A DNA stretch of 64,000 bases from assembly GCA_016717205.1 (NCBI GenBank), contig JADKGC010000001.1, positions 1,240,001-1,304,000 of the forward strand. The letters run 5' to 3'. The position numbers were made by a program, and so were the translations under genes. Numbering within the stretch: position 1 is the first letter of the stretch; every line of letters begins with the position of its first letter. The notes under the pieces were generated by a model, which was given only the letters and a program-made list of their open reading frames with translations, was not told the DNA's origin and made no database searches. The stretch is from Candidatus Flexifilum breve (GTDB taxonomy: Bacteria > Chloroflexota > Anaerolineae > Aggregatilineales > Phototrophicaceae). Positions 51,694 to 60,828 of the stretch are shown one piece after another.

Positions 51694-52899
51694 TCACTCC
51701 GGTTGATAATCCTCACAGATGATGACGATCTGCTGCCCCTGATAGCGCGTCAGCACCAGCGTGCGCGACTCGCTGCCCTTAAGCTTCAACTGAGGAATCA
51801 GTGTGTCCGGTGTGACCGCCGTGCCGCGCTTCTTGACCGTCACGGTGCCGACGTTCCGTTCGCGCAGATACGCCTTGAGCTTCTTCCCGTTGAACGGCAT
51901 CCAGTCGAGGATGCGCCACGCCCGTACCCAGGGCGACTCCGGCTTGGTATCCGTTGTGAAGTAGGCAATCGATTCGTCGAGCTGTGTCCCGTTGAACTTG
52001 AGCGCCGCATCGGCCACCAGTCCCGCCCGAATGAGCGCGGGATCGGGTTCGATCAGCCATGCATGCGGCTCACTGATGGAAACTGGCGGCATGTCCCCTG
52101 TTATGACCCAATGCAAGTCGGCGTCCTCGGTGATCAGCCATGCCCAGTCCGAGTGATCGAGGCCATCTAATCCCCAGTAACTGAGCGTCGCCTCTTTCAG
52201 ATCACCGTGTACCGAGACGAAATGCAAGGACGCGCCGCGCGCCAGCCACGGTTGAACTTGCTCCCGCTGAAGCCCCGGTGACAGTTTGACCGCCCACGGA
52301 CCGAGCGTAAAGCGATCAATGATAGAGAGCGGCGGGGTGTATTTTTCGACATTATAGATGCGGTTCCCATGCTCATCCCGGCGGGCGGGATCGAAAAAGG
52401 CCATCGCGTAATTTTCTGGCACGAGTGTAGTGATGTCGGATTCTTCGATGCGCGCCACGAGACCTAAAGCCGCAAGGTTGAGGCGGGCCATCTCCACCCG
52501 TACCGGGTCGATCTCGTAACCGATGACGGAAAAATCCGCCGCTGCTAAGGCCGCGGTATCACTGCCGATACTGCAGCACAAATCGAGCATCGGATAAGGG
52601 GTATCCGATTTGATCCACACCCGTGAGCGCCAGCGCCTGACCAGCGGATCGCTGGCCTGTTCGAGCGCGTCGCGGGTGAAGTACATTTTGCTCGCATCCG
52701 CACCGAACTTGTCGACCGCCTTGACGCGCAGGCGCGCCAGTTCGAGCGCCGCGCCCGCCCGCTCTCCCGACAGATCGCGCCGCAGGGAAGTGATCAGGCG
52801 CAGCGTGTGATCGTCGGACAGGTTCTCGCCCGCCAGCCGCGCCAGAACGCGCTCGCCTTCCGGCGACGCTAGCCACTTGACCGACTCAAGGGTGAACAT
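51694..52899 (-). CDS. THUMP-like domain / class I SAM-dependent methyltransferase
   Basis: This encodes 401 residues. The N-terminal helical part (MFTLESVKWLASPEGERVLARLAG, residues 1-95) precedes a Rossmann methyltransferase with motif I MLDLCCSIGSDTAAL (about 100-114), acidic IGYEIDPVRVEMARLN, and a catalytic-type loop MAFFDPARRD. The C-terminal ~90 residues (LRERNVGTVTVKKRGTAV, GSESRTLVLTRYQGQQIVII) match the THUMP-like domain of a family of putative RNA methyltransferases. The ATG is placed at the family start. The substrate is unknown. Confidence 0.85.
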   Translation of the reverse strand: MFTLESVKWLASPEGERVLARLAGENLSDDHTLRLITSLRRDLSGERAGAALELARLRVKAVDKFGADASKMYFTRDALEQASDPLVRRWRSRVWIKSDTPYPMLDLCCSIGSDTAALAAADFSVIGYEIDPVRVEMARLNLAALGLVARIEESDITTLVPENYAMAFFDPARRDEHGNRIYNVEKYTPPLSIIDRFTLGPWAVKLSPGLQREQVQPWLARGASLHFVSVHGDLKEATLSYWGLDGLDHSDWAWLITEDADLHWVITGDMPPVSISEPHAWLIEPDPALIRAGLVADAALKFNGTQLDESIAYFTTDTKPESPWVRAWRILDWMPFNGKKLKAYLRERNVGTVTVKKRGTAVTPDTLIPQLKLKGSESRTLVLTRYQGQQIVIICEDYQPE

Positions 52900-52904
52900 A
52901 AACC

Positions 52905-53055
52905 TCACCCCCTTGCCCCCTCTCCGGGTGGAGAGGGGGATCAACGCGGCGATCCCAAAGTCCCCTCTCCAGAGGGAGAGGGGATTTAGAAGTGAGGTTG
53001 GATTCTTTGCGCCCCTCTCCCCGCTTGCGTGGGAGAGGGGTCGGGGGTGAGGGGT
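52905..53055. repeat. Family A repeats, triple copy
   Basis: Three hairpin units lie in a row: AACCTCACCCCCTTG with CCCCCTCTCC/GGAGAGGGGG, then TCCCCTCTCC/GGAGAGGGGA with TTTAGAAGTGAGGTT, then CCCCTCTCCCC/GGGAGAGGGG with TCGGGGGTGAGGGG. They fill the gap between two minus-strand genes. Confidence 0.8.
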
Positions 53056-53057
53056 AA

Positions 53058-53876
53058 TTACTCATCCGGCTTTTCCGCCGTTTGCGGATCGATCACGCGG
53101 AAGCTGACCTCCAGCCCGGCGACGCGTTCCAGCGATGGGTTGAGCAGCACATGCGTCGCCCAGCCCGCGACCGTGTCGCGCTTGAACTTGGCCACCTTGT
53201 TGACGCCCGCAATCCACCCGCTGAGCACGGCGGGCTGCATAAAGCTGACCGACTTGGGCAGACTGGTGAACGCCAGCAGTACATCGCCGATGCCGACCGC
53301 CTCCCAGTGGATCGCTTCTTCGGGGCGCATCGCCCACATGGGCTTATTCGGCGTCTGCTTGATGAGCAGATACACGTAGCGCCCGCGATAGGTGTTCATA
53401 TCCAGTTCCGCCGCATCCTGATCCGAGGCCACGCGGATGCGTTCGAACGTGTCGTCGGTGGTGTGCGGCTTCTCGCCGCGCAGCAGCACACCGACCGGGA
53501 GCACACCATCGAGCGGCGTCGCCACTTCGACCGCCGTCTCGACCAGAATGCGATGAAAGCCCGCGTTTTCCAGCACTTCGACGTGTTTGGCGCGCGCTTC
53601 GCCTTCGCTGGTCACGGCGATCAAGCGTCCGCCGGGACGCAGCACCCGCCGCGCCGTCGCGAGGAACGGCGCGTCCACCACGCGGTCAAACGCGACCACC
53701 GCGTCCACGCTGTTATCGTCGACGGGCACAGCGGTGATCACGTCGAGGTCCGCGCGCGCTTCACTGAGGATCGCGCCAATCGCGCCGCCGTTCAGGTCGA
53801 GCAGTTCGAGCAGCGCGGCGCTCGGCGGCAGATGCTTGGCGATGGCTTCGATGAGCGGGCGTTCGTACAACGTCAT
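53058..53876 (-). CDS. Hypothetical methyltransferase-like protein
   Basis: This encodes 272 residues. The N-terminal half looks like a worn class I methyltransferase: a motif I remnant LLELLDLNGGAIGAIL, then DDNSVDAVVAFDRVVDAPFLATARRVLRPGGRLIAVTSEG. The canonical GxGxG is not complete, so catalysis is doubtful. The C-terminal half (DMNTYRGRYVYLLIK, AIHWEAVGIGDVLLAFTSLPK) is of unknown type. It lies 7 bases after a 66-codon gene in the same operon. Confidence 0.65.
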   Translation of the reverse strand: MTLYERPLIEAIAKHLPPSAALLELLDLNGGAIGAILSEARADLDVITAVPVDDNSVDAVVAFDRVVDAPFLATARRVLRPGGRLIAVTSEGEARAKHVEVLENAGFHRILVETAVEVATPLDGVLPVGVLLRGEKPHTTDDTFERIRVASDQDAAELDMNTYRGRYVYLLIKQTPNKPMWAMRPEEAIHWEAVGIGDVLLAFTSLPKSVSFMQPAVLSGWIAGVNKVAKFKRDTVAGWATHVLLNPSLERVAGLEVSFRVIDPQTAEKPDE

Positions 53877-53883
53877 GCTGCGC

Positions 53884-54084
53884 TTAGCGCCGCCCCGAAC
53901 CCGCTTTGTTCGCGGCTTCGATCAGCGCGACGACTTCTTCCCACTCTTCGCGGTAGAAATGCAGCGTCACCGCGCCCAATTCCACATGGTAGACGATTTC
54001 GCCATCATTCTCCCGCGACAGCCACGCGGCATAGCTTTCGGTTTCCGCCAGCGTCTCGACATTCACATCATCATTATTCGACAT
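53884..54084 (-). CDS. Small acidic hypothetical protein
   Basis: This encodes 66 residues, acidic, with a predicted beta hairpin-helix layout (GEIVYHVELGAVTLHFYREEWEEVVALIEAANKA). No family is recognised, but the compact W-E-E helix and absence of low complexity support a real gene. It precedes the methyltransferase-like gene by 7 bases. Confidence 0.65.
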   Translation of the reverse strand: MSNNDDVNVETLAETESYAAWLSRENDGEIVYHVELGAVTLHFYREEWEEVVALIEAANKAGSGRR

Positions 54085-54127
54085 GGTTTATCCTCCATAA
54101 ATAGGTGCAGATTTGCCCATCGTTCCT

Positions 54128-54170
54128 CCGCTCTCCCCGCTTGCGTGGGAGAGGGGTCGGGGTGAGGGGG
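54128..54170. repeat. Family A repeat
   Basis: CTCTCCCCGC/GCGTGGGAGAGGGG hairpin followed by TCGGGGTGAGGGGG, between two minus-strand genes. Confidence 0.75.
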
Positions 54171-54180
54171 TCGAGCTTCA

Positions 54181-55464
54181 CTAGTCTGCTATTTTAGCGC
54201 GTTGTCCCCGGCTTGACAGCCGCTTGATTTCGCCGCGCAGCCGTTCGACCACTCCGAGCGGTCGAGTTTTGACGGACGGCGGTGGCGGGAAGGGGTCTTG
54301 ATCCATCAGCTTGCCGTAGAAATACTGCGCGAACACGCGGATCGAGGCGATCACCGGGGCGGCGAGCAGCACGCCAAGCAGCCCGGCGATATTCGCGCCC
54401 ACGATCACCCCGACGAGAATGACCACCGGGTGCAGATTGAGCGAATCGCCCATCACGCGCGGCACGAGGAAAATGTTCTCGATATTCTGGATCATGACCC
54501 ACACGAGGATCACGACCAGCATGAAGGTCGCGCCGGACAGGAACGGCAGCGTCGCCGACTGCGAGAAGAGCGCGAACAGCGCCGCCGGGATGAGCGCGAT
54601 CAGCGGGCCAATGTTCGGGATCAACTCGGTGATGCCCGCAATCAGCGCCAGCATGGGCGCGTTGGGCACGCCGAGCAGCAGCGCCGCGATCAGCACGAGG
54701 ATGCCAATTGACAGACACAGGATCAACTGCCCGCGCAGATAATCGTTCCACACCTCTTTGAGTTCAAACAGGATGCGCCGCACATCGCCGCGATACGACT
54801 CCGGCGTGACGCCGACCAGCCCATTCGTGAACTTATGCGCATCGCGGATCAGGTAAAAGACCAGCGTGAGCAGAAACACGACGTTGAGCACGCCCGTGAA
54901 CGTCCGCCCGACCACGCTGAAGGCCGGCCCCGCCAGCGACGAGACAAAACCGCGCAGCGTGCCGAGCAGATCGATGCTTTCCAGCGGCACAAACTCCGCG
55001 CCCTCCGACGAGCCGAGCGCCGCGCGAATCTCATCCAGCGGGATGAGCGGCACACCATTGAGAATAATGGGTTCACCGCGAAAGGTGATCGGCTGGCTGA
55101 GCAAGGCTTCGAGATCGGTTTGCAGGCGGTCGATGAAAGCGGGAAATTCGGTGGCGAAGTCGCGGAACTGGTTGAAGATCACGGGGAAGATCACCAGCAG
55201 CACCAGCGCCAGCAAGACCAGCACGATGACGAATGTCAGCAGAATGGCGGGGGCGCGACCACCGGGGAGAAAGCGCTGAATCAGCGACGTGAGCGGGCTG
55301 AGCAGGAAGGCCAGCACGGTCGCCACGACGACGATGGGCAGAACGTCGAGCACCTGCCACAGCACAATCCCGACGAGCGCCAGCAGAATCAGGCTGACAA
55401 TGCGCTTGGTGGCGGACGACCACGGCGGCGAACTTACGGGCGGGGGCGACGAGATGACGGTCAT
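54181..55464 (-). CDS. AI-2E family transporter (PerM/TqsA-like permease)
   Basis: This encodes 427 residues with about eight transmembrane segments. Two N-terminal helices (about 22-60) are followed by a third (68-95), a long loop, and the C-terminal group of helices from 200 to 385. The stretch NAPMLALIAGITELIPNIGPLIALIPAALFAL is the best conserved family segment. These proteins were named for AI-2 export (TqsA) but others are Na+/H+ or unknown transporters. No other transporter gene is adjacent. Confidence 0.9.
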   Translation of the reverse strand: MTVISSPPPVSSPPWSSATKRIVSLILLALVGIVLWQVLDVLPIVVVATVLAFLLSPLTSLIQRFLPGGRAPAILLTFVIVLVLLALVLLVIFPVIFNQFRDFATEFPAFIDRLQTDLEALLSQPITFRGEPIILNGVPLIPLDEIRAALGSSEGAEFVPLESIDLLGTLRGFVSSLAGPAFSVVGRTFTGVLNVVFLLTLVFYLIRDAHKFTNGLVGVTPESYRGDVRRILFELKEVWNDYLRGQLILCLSIGILVLIAALLLGVPNAPMLALIAGITELIPNIGPLIALIPAALFALFSQSATLPFLSGATFMLVVILVWVMIQNIENIFLVPRVMGDSLNLHPVVILVGVIVGANIAGLLGVLLAAPVIASIRVFAQYFYGKLMDQDPFPPPPSVKTRPLGVVERLRGEIKRLSSRGQRAKIAD

Positions 55465-55678
55465 ACGGGGCGCTCCTGTTGAGTGACATGAGAACGTGCA
55501 TCACTCTATTCTAACCCGAATGACTGCGCGACGTCGCGCTCTCACCCCTGCGCGAGATAGGCTTTCAGCTCAGCAACCAGCAGTTAGCGACGTTTGACGC
55601 GGCGCAAGTTCAGCGCTACAACCGTGCTGCGTATTAAGCTATAGGCTGTTCCAAAATAGTCATTGATTGGAGATAAAC

Positions 55679-56662
55679 TTGGATTACGTGCGCTTAGGTT
55701 CAACCGGAATGAAAGTTTCGCGCATCTGTCTGGGCTGTATGGGTTTTGGCGACGCGACCCGCTGGGTTCACAAGTGGGTGCTTGATGAGGAAAACAGCCG
55801 TCCGATCATCCAGTATGCGCTCGAACTGGGGATCAACTTTTTTGATACCGCCAACATCTACTCGATTGGTCGGAGCGAGGAAATCCTCGGGCGGGCGTTG
55901 AAGGACTTCGCCAAGCGCGACGACGTGATCATTGCAACGAAGTTACACGGCAAAATGCGTGAAGACCCGAATGGATCGGGGCTGTCGCGCAAAGCAATTC
56001 TGAGTGAGATTGACCACAGCCTGCGCCGCCTAGGGACCGATTATGTCGACCTGTACCAGATCCACCGCTGGGACTATGAAACCCCCATCGAGGAGACACT
56101 CGAAGCCTTGAACGATCTCGTTCGGGCGGGCAAAGTGCGGTACATCGGCGCTTCCGCGATGTGGGCGTGGCAGTTTCAAAAGGCACTCTATACCAGCGAT
56201 CAACATGGCTGGACGCGCTTCGTCTCGATGCAGGATCACCTTAACCTCATCTACCGCGAGGAAGAGCGGGAAATGCTGCCGCTCTGTCGTGAGGAAAAGA
56301 TCGGCGTGATCCCCTACAGCCCCTTGGCCTCTGGTCGCCTGACGCGTGACAGTGCAACCGAGAGCACCTTGCGTTCAGAAACGGATCAGATTGCGAAGAG
56401 CAAATACGATAAGACGGCGCAGACCGACCAGCACATTATTGATCGTGTGGCCGAACTCGCCGACCAGCATGGCGTGCCCCGCGCTCACATTGCGCTGGCG
56501 TGGCTGCTGCACAAGCAACCGGTAGCCGCACCCATCGTCGGAGCGACGAAGCTTTCGCATCTCGACACAGCTATCGGCGCGCTGGCGCTCAAGCTCACTG
56601 CCGATGAGGTCGCCTACCTCGAAGAACCCTATATCCCGCATACGATCGTCGGGCATCAGTAA
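55679..56662 (+). CDS. Aldo/keto reductase
   Basis: This encodes 327 residues from a TTG start chosen for the GGAG 8 bases upstream (a TTG four codons earlier is possible). It is a TIM-barrel NADPH-dependent oxidoreductase. The catalytic tetrad region is FFDTANIYSIGRSEEILGRAL (Asp and Tyr), ATKLHG (Lys) and QIHRWDYETP (His); the C-terminal cofactor site PIVGATKLSHLDTAIGALAL is present. The insertion between FGDATRWVHKWVLDEENSRP resembles the YghZ/Tas-like group that reduces aldehydes. It ends at a strong terminator. Confidence 0.92.
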   Translation: MDYVRLGSTGMKVSRICLGCMGFGDATRWVHKWVLDEENSRPIIQYALELGINFFDTANIYSIGRSEEILGRALKDFAKRDDVIIATKLHGKMREDPNGSGLSRKAILSEIDHSLRRLGTDYVDLYQIHRWDYETPIEETLEALNDLVRAGKVRYIGASAMWAWQFQKALYTSDQHGWTRFVSMQDHLNLIYREEEREMLPLCREEKIGVIPYSPLASGRLTRDSATESTLRSETDQIAKSKYDKTAQTDQHIIDRVAELADQHGVPRAHIALAWLLHKQPVAAPIVGATKLSHLDTAIGALALKLTADEVAYLEEPYIPHTIVGHQ

Positions 56663-56684
56663 GGCCCAACGTCCAAACAAAAAA

Positions 56685-56710
56685 CGCGCCATCGAGTGAT
56701 CGATGGCGCG
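56685..56710. terminator. Bidirectional terminator after the aldo/keto reductase
   Basis: CGCGCCATCGA (56685-56695) pairs with TCGATGGCGCG (56700-56710) around GTGA, with A-rich sequence before it and CTCCATTTTA after it. Confidence 0.82.
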
Positions 56711-56746
56711 CTCCATTTTACTCCACCTAGCTAGGCGGCGCAGTTT

Positions 56747-56781
56747 TCCCCTCTCCCAAGGGAGAGGGGCTAGGGGTGAGG
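56747..56781. repeat. Family A repeat
   Basis: CCCCTCTCCC/GGGAGAGGGG hairpin around AA, followed by CTAGGGGTGAGGC. It sits at the 3' end of pnp. Confidence 0.8.
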
Positions 56782-56782
56782 C

Positions 56783-59110
56783 TTAGTCGCGGGGAGGACG
56801 TCCGCCGCGATCACCGCGTTCGCTGGGGCTGCTGCGGTCGTTGAAGCGGCGTTCGCCGCCCCGATCACCACCGCCGCCACCGCCACGGCGATCACCGCCA
56901 CCGCCACCACGCCGATCACCGCCACCACCACCGCTCGGGCGCTTGTCGCGTGACCGGGCTTCTTCGGCTGTCCAGCCTTCGAGCACGGCCTGACGGCTCA
57001 GGCGCACCTTGCCATCCGGCGAGACGTCGGTCACCATGACCATGATCTCGTCGCCGAGGCTGACTTCGTCTTCCGGCGAATTCACGCGGTAGTCGGCCAG
57101 CTGCGAAATGTGCACCATGCCGTCGCGACCGGGCAGGAATTCGACGAACACGCCGTAGGATTCGATGCGCGTCACCTTGCCGGTGTACACGCGCCCGATT
57201 TCGGCGTCTTCGGTCAGGCCGCGGACTTCGTCCAGCGCCTTGTTGACGGTCGAGGCGTCCGGCCCGGCGATGAACACCGTGCCATCTTCTTCGATGTCGA
57301 TCTTGACGCCTGTGCGTTCCTGAATGCCGCGGATCGTCTTGCCACCGGGCCCAATCACCGCGCCAATCTTGTCCTGATTGATCTTGATCGTTTCCATACG
57401 CGGCGCGAATTCGCTCAGTTGGCCGCGCGGCGCGGGGATTGCCTGCTGGATCAGGTCGAGGATCTGCATACGCGCGTCCTTGGCCTGCGCCAACGCCTGC
57501 GCCATGATCTCATCGCTCACGCCCGTGATCTTGATGTCCATCTGCAGCGCCGTGATGCCCTGCGTCGTCCCGGCGACCTTGAAGTCCATATCGCCGAGGT
57601 GATCTTCCAGACCCTGAATGTCGGTGAGGACGGCGACCTTCTCGCCTTCCTTGATCAGGCCCATGGCGATGCCCGCCACCGGACGCTTGAGCGGCACGCC
57701 CGCGTCCATCAGCGCCAGCGTGCTGCCGCACACGCTCGCCATCGAGGTGCTGCCGTTGGAGCTGAGCACTTCGCTCACCAAACGAATGGTGTACGGGAAC
57801 TTATCTTCGTCCGGAATCATCGAACGGAGAGCGGCTTCCGCCAGCGCCCCGTGGCCGATTTCACGGCGCTTCGGGCCGCGCAGCGGCTGCACTTCGCCCG
57901 TGCTGAAGGGCGGGAAGTTGTAGTGATGCAGGTAGCGCTTGTTGTCTTCCGGGCTGAGCGTGTCGAGCATCTGCGAGTCGCGCGGCGAACCGAGCGTCGC
58001 GACGGTCAGCACCTGCGTCTGCCCGCGCTTGAACAAACCCGTGCCGTGAACGCGCGGCAAAATGCCGACTTCCGCCGCCAGCGGGCGGATCTGCGTGTGG
58101 TTGCGGCCATCGGGACGGATGCCATCGTCGACGATGCGGCGGCGCACTTCGTCGCGGATGACTTCCGAGAAAATTTCGCGCACGTCGCGCAGCGCGACGA
58201 GGTCTTGCGGCTCGCGTTCCTGCTCGTCTTCCAGGACGGTGTTCTTTTCCTGATATTCCGCGACCAACTGCTCGCGCAGCATCTCGAGCGCTTCGTTACG
58301 GCCCGCACGGTCGGTCGTCTCGGCGATGACCTTGCGCACGCCTTCGGTGCTCTTTTCGCGCACCGCGCTGATGAGCGCGTCGTCCAGCTTGGCCGCCACA
58401 TACGGCGACTTCGGCTTGCCGATTTCCGCCACCATCTGCTTTTGCAGTTCGATGATCGGCTGAATCGAGTCATGCGCCAGCTTGAGCGCGCGCAGCATGG
58501 TCTCTTCGTCGACTTCTTCAGCCGCGCATTCCACCATGTTGATCGCGTCCGCCGTGCCCGCCACGCGCAGGTCGAGGATGCTGTTTTCCATCATCTGGAT
58601 CGTCGGGTTGACGACCAGTTCGCCGTCGATCAGGCCGATGCGCACCGCGGCGACCGGACCGCCCCACGGAATGTCCGAGATCATCACGGCGGTGCTGGCG
58701 GCGATGATGCCGAGCATGTCGATGTGATTTTCCTGATCATGCGCGAACGCCGTCAGAATCAACTGCACTTCGTTGCGCATGTTCTCCGGGAACAGCGGGC
58801 GCAGCGGGCGGTCGATGACGCGCGAGGTCAAAATCGCCTGTTCCGAAGGCCGGCCTTCGCGCCGGAAGAAGCTGCCGGGGATACGCCCAGCCGCATACAA
58901 TTTTTCTTCGTAGTCCACGCTGAGCGGGAAAAAGTCGATCCCTTCGCGCACATGCTTGCTCATCGTCGCCGTGGCGAAAATGACCGTTTGCCCAATTTGT
59001 ACGGTGACCGCCGCACCCGCTTGTTCCGCGAAACGTCCCGTCTCGATGATGATCTCTTTATCTGCGATCATCGTCGAGTAACGCCGGACGTCACCCATGA
59101 CACCCACCAT
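56783..59110 (-). CDS. pnp: Polyribonucleotide nucleotidyltransferase (PNPase)
   Basis: PNPase degrades RNA phosphorolytically from the 3' end. It is 775 residues. Two RNase PH-like cores (about 15-220 and 320-545) surround a helical domain; the active core has the FFRREGRPSEQAILTSR and FPYTIRLVSEVLSSNGSTSMASVCG segments. A KH domain (GAVIGPGGKTIRGIQERTGVKIDIEEDG) and an S1 domain (GKVTRIESYGVFVEFLPGRDGMVHISQ) follow. The C-terminus is a Gly/Arg/Asp-rich tail of about 50 residues (RRGGGGGD repeats), probably RNA binding. ATG 59110 is used; 59098 is possible. It follows rpsO by 172 bases, the conserved order. Confidence 0.95.
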   Translation of the reverse strand: MVGVMGDVRRYSTMIADKEIIIETGRFAEQAGAAVTVQIGQTVIFATATMSKHVREGIDFFPLSVDYEEKLYAAGRIPGSFFRREGRPSEQAILTSRVIDRPLRPLFPENMRNEVQLILTAFAHDQENHIDMLGIIAASTAVMISDIPWGGPVAAVRIGLIDGELVVNPTIQMMENSILDLRVAGTADAINMVECAAEEVDEETMLRALKLAHDSIQPIIELQKQMVAEIGKPKSPYVAAKLDDALISAVREKSTEGVRKVIAETTDRAGRNEALEMLREQLVAEYQEKNTVLEDEQEREPQDLVALRDVREIFSEVIRDEVRRRIVDDGIRPDGRNHTQIRPLAAEVGILPRVHGTGLFKRGQTQVLTVATLGSPRDSQMLDTLSPEDNKRYLHHYNFPPFSTGEVQPLRGPKRREIGHGALAEAALRSMIPDEDKFPYTIRLVSEVLSSNGSTSMASVCGSTLALMDAGVPLKRPVAGIAMGLIKEGEKVAVLTDIQGLEDHLGDMDFKVAGTTQGITALQMDIKITGVSDEIMAQALAQAKDARMQILDLIQQAIPAPRGQLSEFAPRMETIKINQDKIGAVIGPGGKTIRGIQERTGVKIDIEEDGTVFIAGPDASTVNKALDEVRGLTEDAEIGRVYTGKVTRIESYGVFVEFLPGRDGMVHISQLADYRVNSPEDEVSLGDEIMVMVTDVSPDGKVRLSRQAVLEGWTAEEARSRDKRPSGGGGGDRRGGGGGDRRGGGGGGDRGGERRFNDRSSPSERGDRGGRPPRD

Positions 59111-59282
59111 AGTTCACACCTCTCTATAAACGCGACATGCCCCGTGTTCAGAAACTGGAGAGCGTCATCAAACCCACCAAGAGTTTAACGAGAGACTCCA
59201 ATTCCCGCGCCACAGGGCATGTTCCCAAAACTATCGGGGCGGATCGCCGCCCCGTTTGCCACCTGTTGTGCAACCGCAGATT

Positions 59283-59552
59283 TTAACGGCGCAGCCCCAA
59301 ACGCTGCAGCACCGCCTGATACGCTTCCGGATCGGTATCGCTCAAGTACTTGAGGTGACGCCGACGCTGACCGACCAGCTTCAGCAGCCCACGGCGCGAA
59401 TGCTGATCCTGCTGGTGAATCTTCAAATGCTCGGTCAACTGCTGGATGCGCTGCGTCAAAAGGGCGATCTGGACTTCCGGCGAACCGGTATCCTTCTCGT
59501 GCCGACCGAAACCACCGATGATCGTGTTCTTTTCGTCTTTGGAAAGAGGCAT
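59283..59552 (-). CDS. rpsO: 30S ribosomal protein S15
   Basis: This is the 89-residue S15 of exact family length, binding 16S rRNA in the platform. The signature LKIHQQDQHSRRGLLKLVGQRRRHLKYLSDTDPEAY is complete. The ATG (MPLSKDEKN) is preferred to an in-frame start four codons earlier. A promoter at 59620-59648 gives a leader of about 60 bases with a stable hairpin that may serve S15 autoregulation. pnp follows in the same direction. Confidence 0.96.
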   Translation of the reverse strand: MPLSKDEKNTIIGGFGRHEKDTGSPEVQIALLTQRIQQLTEHLKIHQQDQHSRRGLLKLVGQRRRHLKYLSDTDPEAYQAVLQRLGLRR

Positions 59553-59573
59553 TCTGTCCCTCAATTGTCACCA

Positions 59574-59598
59574 GACAAGTCGGACAACCAGACTTGTC
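59574..59598 (-). promoter_or_regulatory. Leader hairpin of rpsO, candidate S15 autoregulation site
   Basis: GACAAGTC (59574-59581) pairs with GACTTGTC (59591-59598) around a 9-base loop, 21 bases upstream of the rpsO ATG. rpsO leaders bind S15 in many bacteria with varied structures; this assignment is by position. Confidence 0.5.
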
Positions 59599-59619
59599 GG
59601 TCATCAGTACACTAAGGGC

Positions 59620-59648
59620 ATTATAGCAAAGCGCCAAATTGAACACAA
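59620..59648 (-). promoter_or_regulatory. Promoter of rpsO-pnp
   Basis: On the minus strand TTGTGT (59643-59648), a 17-base spacer and a perfect TATAAT (59620-59625). Confidence 0.75.
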
Positions 59649-59717
59649 TCCTAGATAAAAACAATCATTCTTACCGCGTAACGTCTTCCCTCGCCTAAAG
59701 GCGCGGGGAAAACAATC

Positions 59718-59812
59718 TCACCCCCAGCCCCTCTCCTAAAGGCGCGGGGAGACGTACTGGCTTTGAAGTCCCCTCGCCCTTGGGAGAGGGGATTTAGGGG
59801 TGAGGTTAACTC
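59718..59812. repeat. Family A repeat, long form
   Basis: TCTCACCCCCAG starts and AGGGGTGAGGTTA ends the copy; inside are CCCCTCTCC and CCCCTCGCCCTTGGGAGAGGGG units. It adjoins the stop of the dehydratase gene. Confidence 0.8.
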
Positions 59813-60753
59813 ACAATCTCCGCCAGCAGCTTGGGGTCGATGTTGCCCCCGCTGAGCACGAGCACCGTGTTCTGCTGCACAGGGAGTTCGTCTCGGTGCG
59901 CCTGCCACACGGCGAACGGGATCGCGCCGGACGGCTCGATCACCAGCTTGCCCTGCAGCGCCAAGCGCCGCACCGCCGCGCGGATTTCGGCTTCGCTGAC
60001 AGTCACGATCTTATCGACATACGCGCTGATGTGCTCGTAATTCAGCGGCCCAATGCTGACCGTGCGCACGCCGTCGGCAATCGTGCGGTTGGTATCGGTC
60101 GCCGCCCATTCGACGACATGCCCTTCGCGCACCGACTGCTGCGCATCCGCCGCCAGTTCCGGTTCCACGCCAATCACCTTGACGGTCGGCTTGAGCGACT
60201 TAATCGCCGTCGCCACCCCCGAGATGATCCCGCCGCCGCCGATGGGCACAATCACCTGCTCGACATCCGGGAAATCCTCGAAGATTTCCAGCCCGATGGT
60301 TCCCTGTCCGGCGATGATCTGGGGATCGTTGAAGGGATGCACCAGCACCCAGCCCGGTCTCTGATCCATGATACGCTGAGTCACGATTTCGCGCCGCTCG
60401 GTCGCCGGATCAAGGAAGACGATCTCTGCGCCATACGAGCGCGTCGCTTCGACTTTGATCGGCGGGGCGTTGTTCGGCATGATGATCACGGCGGGCAAGC
60501 CGAGCTGCTTGGCGGAATAGGCCACACCCTGCGCGTGATTGCCGCTTGAATGCGTGATGATCCCCGCGGGGCGTTCTGCCTCCACCAGCGAAGCGATCTT
60601 GTTGTACGCGCCGCGCAGCTTAAACGAGCCAATCGGCTGGAAGCTCTCCGGCTTAACGAACGCGCCATCCACGGGGAACAGGCGCGTGTGCGTCGTGATC
60701 CCGCGCAGCCGTTCGCGCGCTTCATAAATCTGTTCGAGGGTCACAAGAGTCAT
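59806..60753 (-). CDS. Threonine/serine dehydratase (PLP, fold type II)
   Basis: This encodes 315 residues, the short catabolic or biosynthetic-like form without an ACT domain. The PLP lysine is K45 in PIGSFKLRGAYNK; SSGNHAQG (about 73-80) contacts the substrate carboxylate and IPIGGGGIISG (about 175-185) the phosphate. It deaminates threonine and/or serine, possibly also acting as a racemase as some homologues do. The ATG at 60753 is preferred to a TTG four codons upstream. Its link to serine/glycine metabolism is suggestive only. Confidence 0.9.
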   Translation of the reverse strand: MTLVTLEQIYEARERLRGITTHTRLFPVDGAFVKPESFQPIGSFKLRGAYNKIASLVEAERPAGIITHSSGNHAQGVAYSAKQLGLPAVIIMPNNAPPIKVEATRSYGAEIVFLDPATERREIVTQRIMDQRPGWVLVHPFNDPQIIAGQGTIGLEIFEDFPDVEQVIVPIGGGGIISGVATAIKSLKPTVKVIGVEPELAADAQQSVREGHVVEWAATDTNRTIADGVRTVSIGPLNYEHISAYVDKIVTVSEAEIRAAVRRLALQGKLVIEPSGAIPFAVWQAHRDELPVQQNTVLVLSGGNIDPKLLAEIVS

Positions 60754-60828
60754 GGGTTTGCTCAAAAATTGTAGTCGGTTCGGATGAGCAGTGGCGCATC
60801 CTCGTATATTTTTGCCGCAATCGGTTAT

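Noticed and set aside
56840..56940. Repetitive CACCGCC stretch near 56.9 kb
   Set aside because: It encodes the Gly/Arg/Asp-rich tail of PNPase and is not an independent repeat.
57110..59188. Long plus-strand open frame of about 690 codons opposite pnp
   Set aside because: It is the shadow of the high-GC codon bias of pnp; the His/Arg-rich translation has no domain, and pnp on the other strand is certain.
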